This document shows, piece by piece, positions 61,665-64,000 of a DNA stretch of 64,000 bases. The stretch lies in contig PLXC01000136.1 of assembly GCA_003151275.1 (NCBI GenBank), positions 31,339-95,338 on the forward strand, written 5' to 3'. A model generated the notes under the pieces. The model made no database searches. It was given only the letters and a program-made list of their open reading frames with translations, and was not told the origin of the DNA. The position numbers and the translations under genes are program-made. Origin of the DNA: Candidatus Melainabacteria bacterium. Its GTDB lineage: Bacteria > Cyanobacteriota > Vampirovibrionia > Obscuribacterales > Obscuribacteraceae. Positions within the stretch are counted from its first letter, which is position 1; every line of letters begins with the position of its first letter.

Positions 61665-64000
61665 TCAGGATGCGTCTCCACCGAGGTCAATGACAAGTTC
61701 TGGAAGGGAAGCTAAACCTGGTTCTCGTATTTTGATTGAGTTTACCTCGATCTTGCTCACGTGTGTACGACCATTTTTTGTAGTTTCTAAATCGGTATTG
61801 TTTGACAAGAGAGGCTTAAATACAGCATCTAACAGCTCGCGATCGAGTTGATTCTCAGTCACGATAGTAATTAGATTTTCAGGATCATACTCAGCTCGGC
61901 GGCGTTTGTAGAACTCTGTTACTTCGTCCCAATTTGGCAACTCTAATAACTGTCGGCTTTGTACTTCGATAATGCGTTTACCATCTGTTTTGGTTTCCTT
62001 GACGTTGGTCAAGTTCACGTCTGCAATCAGCCAGCCCACGTTTCCGTCTTGATAATAGTGCTCAGCCACGCTTACAAGTGTTTCGCCTGGTCCAATCAGA
62101 CAAGTGGCTCGCATTGTTGAGCTTTTCTTCTCTGATACGGGTGCATCTTTGGTTGACGTTTGGTCTCGAAAATCCTTTTTGGATTTTGATTTTTCTTTAT
62201 CTTCCTCTTCATCGTCAAGTCTATCCAGTGGATCGTTTTCGCGCCGGTTAATATCTCGTCGAGCCGATTCAGCTAATTGTTTTCGCCTCTTTGCCGCGTC
62301 CTCATTCTTAGCCTTTTCGGACTTGGCTGCGGCGCCTTCACGTTCTTCTGCTTTGCTTGCTTGTCCTTGTCTCAAAGTGCGCTCAATCCTGACCGTGCGT
62401 TCCTGTGGATAGAAAGAACTCTTGTCTGACTCTTGTTGTCGAAGCTTTGCCGCACCTGCAAACATCATCAGTGCAGAAACGGCGATTTCTGCTCCTGGGA
62501 AAAATCGCTTATCGTTAGCTTGTTGCGCCTGTGCGCTATTTTCTTTTCCGCTGTCTTGTTTATTGGCCAGGATTTTGAAGGAACCGCGCGCGGTGCCGTC
62601 ACTAAGAGACGTTTTAACCGAACCGATTAAGTTGTTTAATTTGTCACCGAGTTTGGTGGCATTCAGTTTGCCCTTTTCGGATTGCGCATCGTTTACCTGC
62701 TTCGTATTTTTGTCAGCGCGTAGGCGCGTGATGCCGGCGGTGGCAAGCAATATTGCTAACTCCGCACCGGTAAAATAGCGTTTTTCAGGGCAACGAGTTT
62801 GCTCGGTACGACGTCCAATTCCCTTGCCGATCGATAATTCGTTCTTCTCACCATGCTGGGCTTCACCACCCCGTCCGTTTCGTCCAGGCTTACCGTCAGC
62901 GCCGTTGCGGTTGGATCTGTCGTCGTTGATGTTTTGGCGGACATTTGCTCTGCGTCCGATTCCTGAGCCAACTAACTTGCCTTCTCGATTGGTGAACATG
63001 GGAGGCAGTTTTGTCGGTCTAAAATCACGGATTCCCTTGAGGTCATTTAATTGACCCTTGCCACCATTGTTTTGTATTTTGTCATTTCGTTTGGCGATCG
63101 CCGAAATTATGAACGCACCCGCGAGAATCTCTCCACCAGTAATGAAGCGCTTCGGTACGCAGGTTGCCTGGTCTTTGTTTTGCATCGAGCGCAAAATCTT
63201 TGTCCATTGGGCAGCACTCAGTCCAGAGCCTTCTTTACCTGGGAAGATGGCGCCAGGTCGATCGCCTATCTTGATCTTTCCTCCTGATATGGAGTCACTG
63301 TGCCCACCCTTGATATTTCTTGTCGTGAAGGAATTTTTCTCTCCCAGCGCTCCGCTTGCTTTACCGGTTCTGACGGAATCACCAATTGTGCGCACAATTG
63401 CTTTGTTTCCGATTTTATCGAGCACAGATTGAGAGATTGCTCCTTTCAAGAATTGAGAAGAATTTTTTGACGAGGCTCTGAGCGCCGAAAGTGCGGCAGA
63501 ATCTGACAGTTTGAAGGATAACAATAATCGAGCTTTATCCGCACTTACGTCTCCGCTGCCCTTGGCTCGTGATTTGCCGTCCGCCCCGAGTTTACCTGAT
63601 AACGCCGCGACAGTGCCATCTGCTCTGGTGTCATTTGAAGATCGCGCTAAACTTGAGCGGCTGAAGGTCGCAGCAGGGCGGACTATTTGTGCAGACTGGT
63701 CAGACTGAGTTGAAGTGCCCGGCCCTCTCAATCGACGTGGATCAGATGCCTCGGCTAAGTTCTTATTTGCTAGCGAAATAGAAGTTTCTGACGTGCGTAT
63801 TGAAGCTAGCAGCTGGTTACGCGTCCCATTGATGTCATTGATAGTAGTGGAACCCGATGTACGCAAAGTCTTGGCGTCCACCACCGATGGATTGCGACCT
63901 AGGTTGGCATCAGCTGTTACGTTGCCGTTGCGAGCAAGAATTTGGTCCGCAGTGGAGCCGTTGCCGTTGCGAGCAAGAATTTGGTCGGGAGTAGAGCCGT
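61665..64000 (-). CDS. Very large LysM-like repeat protein, 5' end outside the window
   Basis: A GTG at 63884 opens a 739-residue frame, but the frame stays open through the right edge, so at least 778 residues are coded. N-terminal side: 13-residue tandem repeats (STADQILARNGNG) at the edge and a Ser/Ala/Arg-rich region. Middle: three similar hydrophobic segments, each starting KRF(I/F)xG(A/G)E(I/L). C-terminal ~140 residues: LysM-like GPGETLVSVAEHYYQDGNVG and a closing domain. LysM binds peptidoglycan-type glycans. The hydrophobic segments may be membrane helices. Function unknown; probably envelope-associated. Confidence 0.75.
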   Translation of the reverse strand, partial: GSTPDQILARNGNGSTADQILARNGNVTADANLGRNPSVVDAKTLRTSGSTTINDINGTRNQLLASIRTSETSISLANKNLAEASDPRRLRGPGTSTQSDQSAQIVRPAATFSRSSLARSSNDTRADGTVAALSGKLGADGKSRAKGSGDVSADKARLLLSFKLSDSAALSALRASSKNSSQFLKGAISQSVLDKIGNKAIVRTIGDSVRTGKASGALGEKNSFTTRNIKGGHSDSISGGKIKIGDRPGAIFPGKEGSGLSAAQWTKILRSMQNKDQATCVPKRFITGGEILAGAFIISAIAKRNDKIQNNGGKGQLNDLKGIRDFRPTKLPPMFTNREGKLVGSGIGRRANVRQNINDDRSNRNGADGKPGRNGRGGEAQHGEKNELSIGKGIGRRTEQTRCPEKRYFTGAELAILLATAGITRLRADKNTKQVNDAQSEKGKLNATKLGDKLNNLIGSVKTSLSDGTARGSFKILANKQDSGKENSAQAQQANDKRFFPGAEIAVSALMMFAGAAKLRQQESDKSSFYPQERTVRIERTLRQGQASKAEEREGAAAKSEKAKNEDAAKRRKQLAESARRDINRRENDPLDRLDDEEEDKEKSKSKKDFRDQTSTKDAPVSEKKSSTMRATCLIGPGETLVSVAEHYYQDGNVGWLIADVNLTNVKETKTDGKRIIEVQSRQLLELPNWDEVTEFYKRRRAEYDPENLITIVTENQLDRELLDAVFKPLLSNNTDLETTKNGRTHVSKIEVNSIKIREPGLASLPELVIDLGGDAS
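63922..64000 (-). repeat. 39-bp tandem coding repeat at the window edge
   Basis: Two copies of a 39-base unit (starting 63922 and 63961) that differ at only a few positions code for GSTADQILARNGN and GSTPDQILARNGN. The array likely continues past the window. Confidence 0.8.

Overview
The window is a bacterial chromosome segment, Gram-negative in type, with no photosynthesis genes. Several families point to a non-photosynthetic relative of the cyanobacteria such as the Obscuribacterales (Vampirovibrionia/Melainabacteria): an IctB-type O-antigen-ligase-like protein, DUF4330- and DUF4388-like domains, many membrane-anchored TPR proteins, TadE/TadG-like pilus proteins, and a cbb3 oxidase next to Rieske/cytochrome b genes. 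This placement is an inference; there is no rRNA here to prove it.

Layout. 1-15.5 kb: two TadE/TadG-like surface or pilus clusters (minus strand at the left edge; plus strand 7.5-11.3 kb) around two large TPR membrane proteins, then a plus-strand run with a TPR protein, a GT-C-like membrane protein, a small partner protein and an HTTM protein. 15.5-24 kb: a DUF4388-TPR protein, a small secreted Q/N/G/Y-rich protein, a GAF/HD-GYP phosphodiesterase, signal peptidase I, glycine dehydrogenase subunit 1 and peptidyl-tRNA hydrolase. 24.2-33.0 kb: one tightly packed plus-strand respiratory operon of twelve genes. 33.3-45.7 kb: TPR, GNAT, DUF2203, cyclase-family, exported and TadG-like proteins, an IctB-like ligase and an RfaE-like sugar kinase. 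45.7-57 kb: a nine-copy 20-21-bp repeat array, a TauE/SafE permease, a slipin, rsmB-fmt, a lone PotB-like permease, an internally duplicated protein and DppBC-like permeases. 57-64 kb: tRNA-Cys and tRNA-Val, a CHASE2/cyclase-like protein, small exported proteins, a LuxR-type response regulator and a very large LysM-like repeat protein cut by the right edge.

The most interesting system is the respiratory operon. It encodes a cbb3-type oxidase core (CcoN, and CcoO fused to a second cytochrome c domain), a CcoS-like protein, a diheme cytochrome c lipoprotein, a Rieske protein and two different cytochromes b. The first cytochrome b keeps the two histidines for the low-potential heme bL but has lost both histidines for heme bH (one is Arg, the other Tyr/Phe). 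The second keeps all four histidines and is fused to a two-[4Fe-4S] ferredoxin domain. It is followed by an MvhD-like iron-sulfur protein and a 39-residue single-helix protein. I infer one complex III-IV assembly with a cytoplasmic iron-sulfur electron entry or exit module, in which the two cytochromes b have split the usual tasks.

Other signals worth attention are a dispersed palindromic element whose core is also found in the 20-21-bp repeat array, a nucleotide-cyclase-like domain that has lost its catalytic residues, and several repeat-containing proteins.
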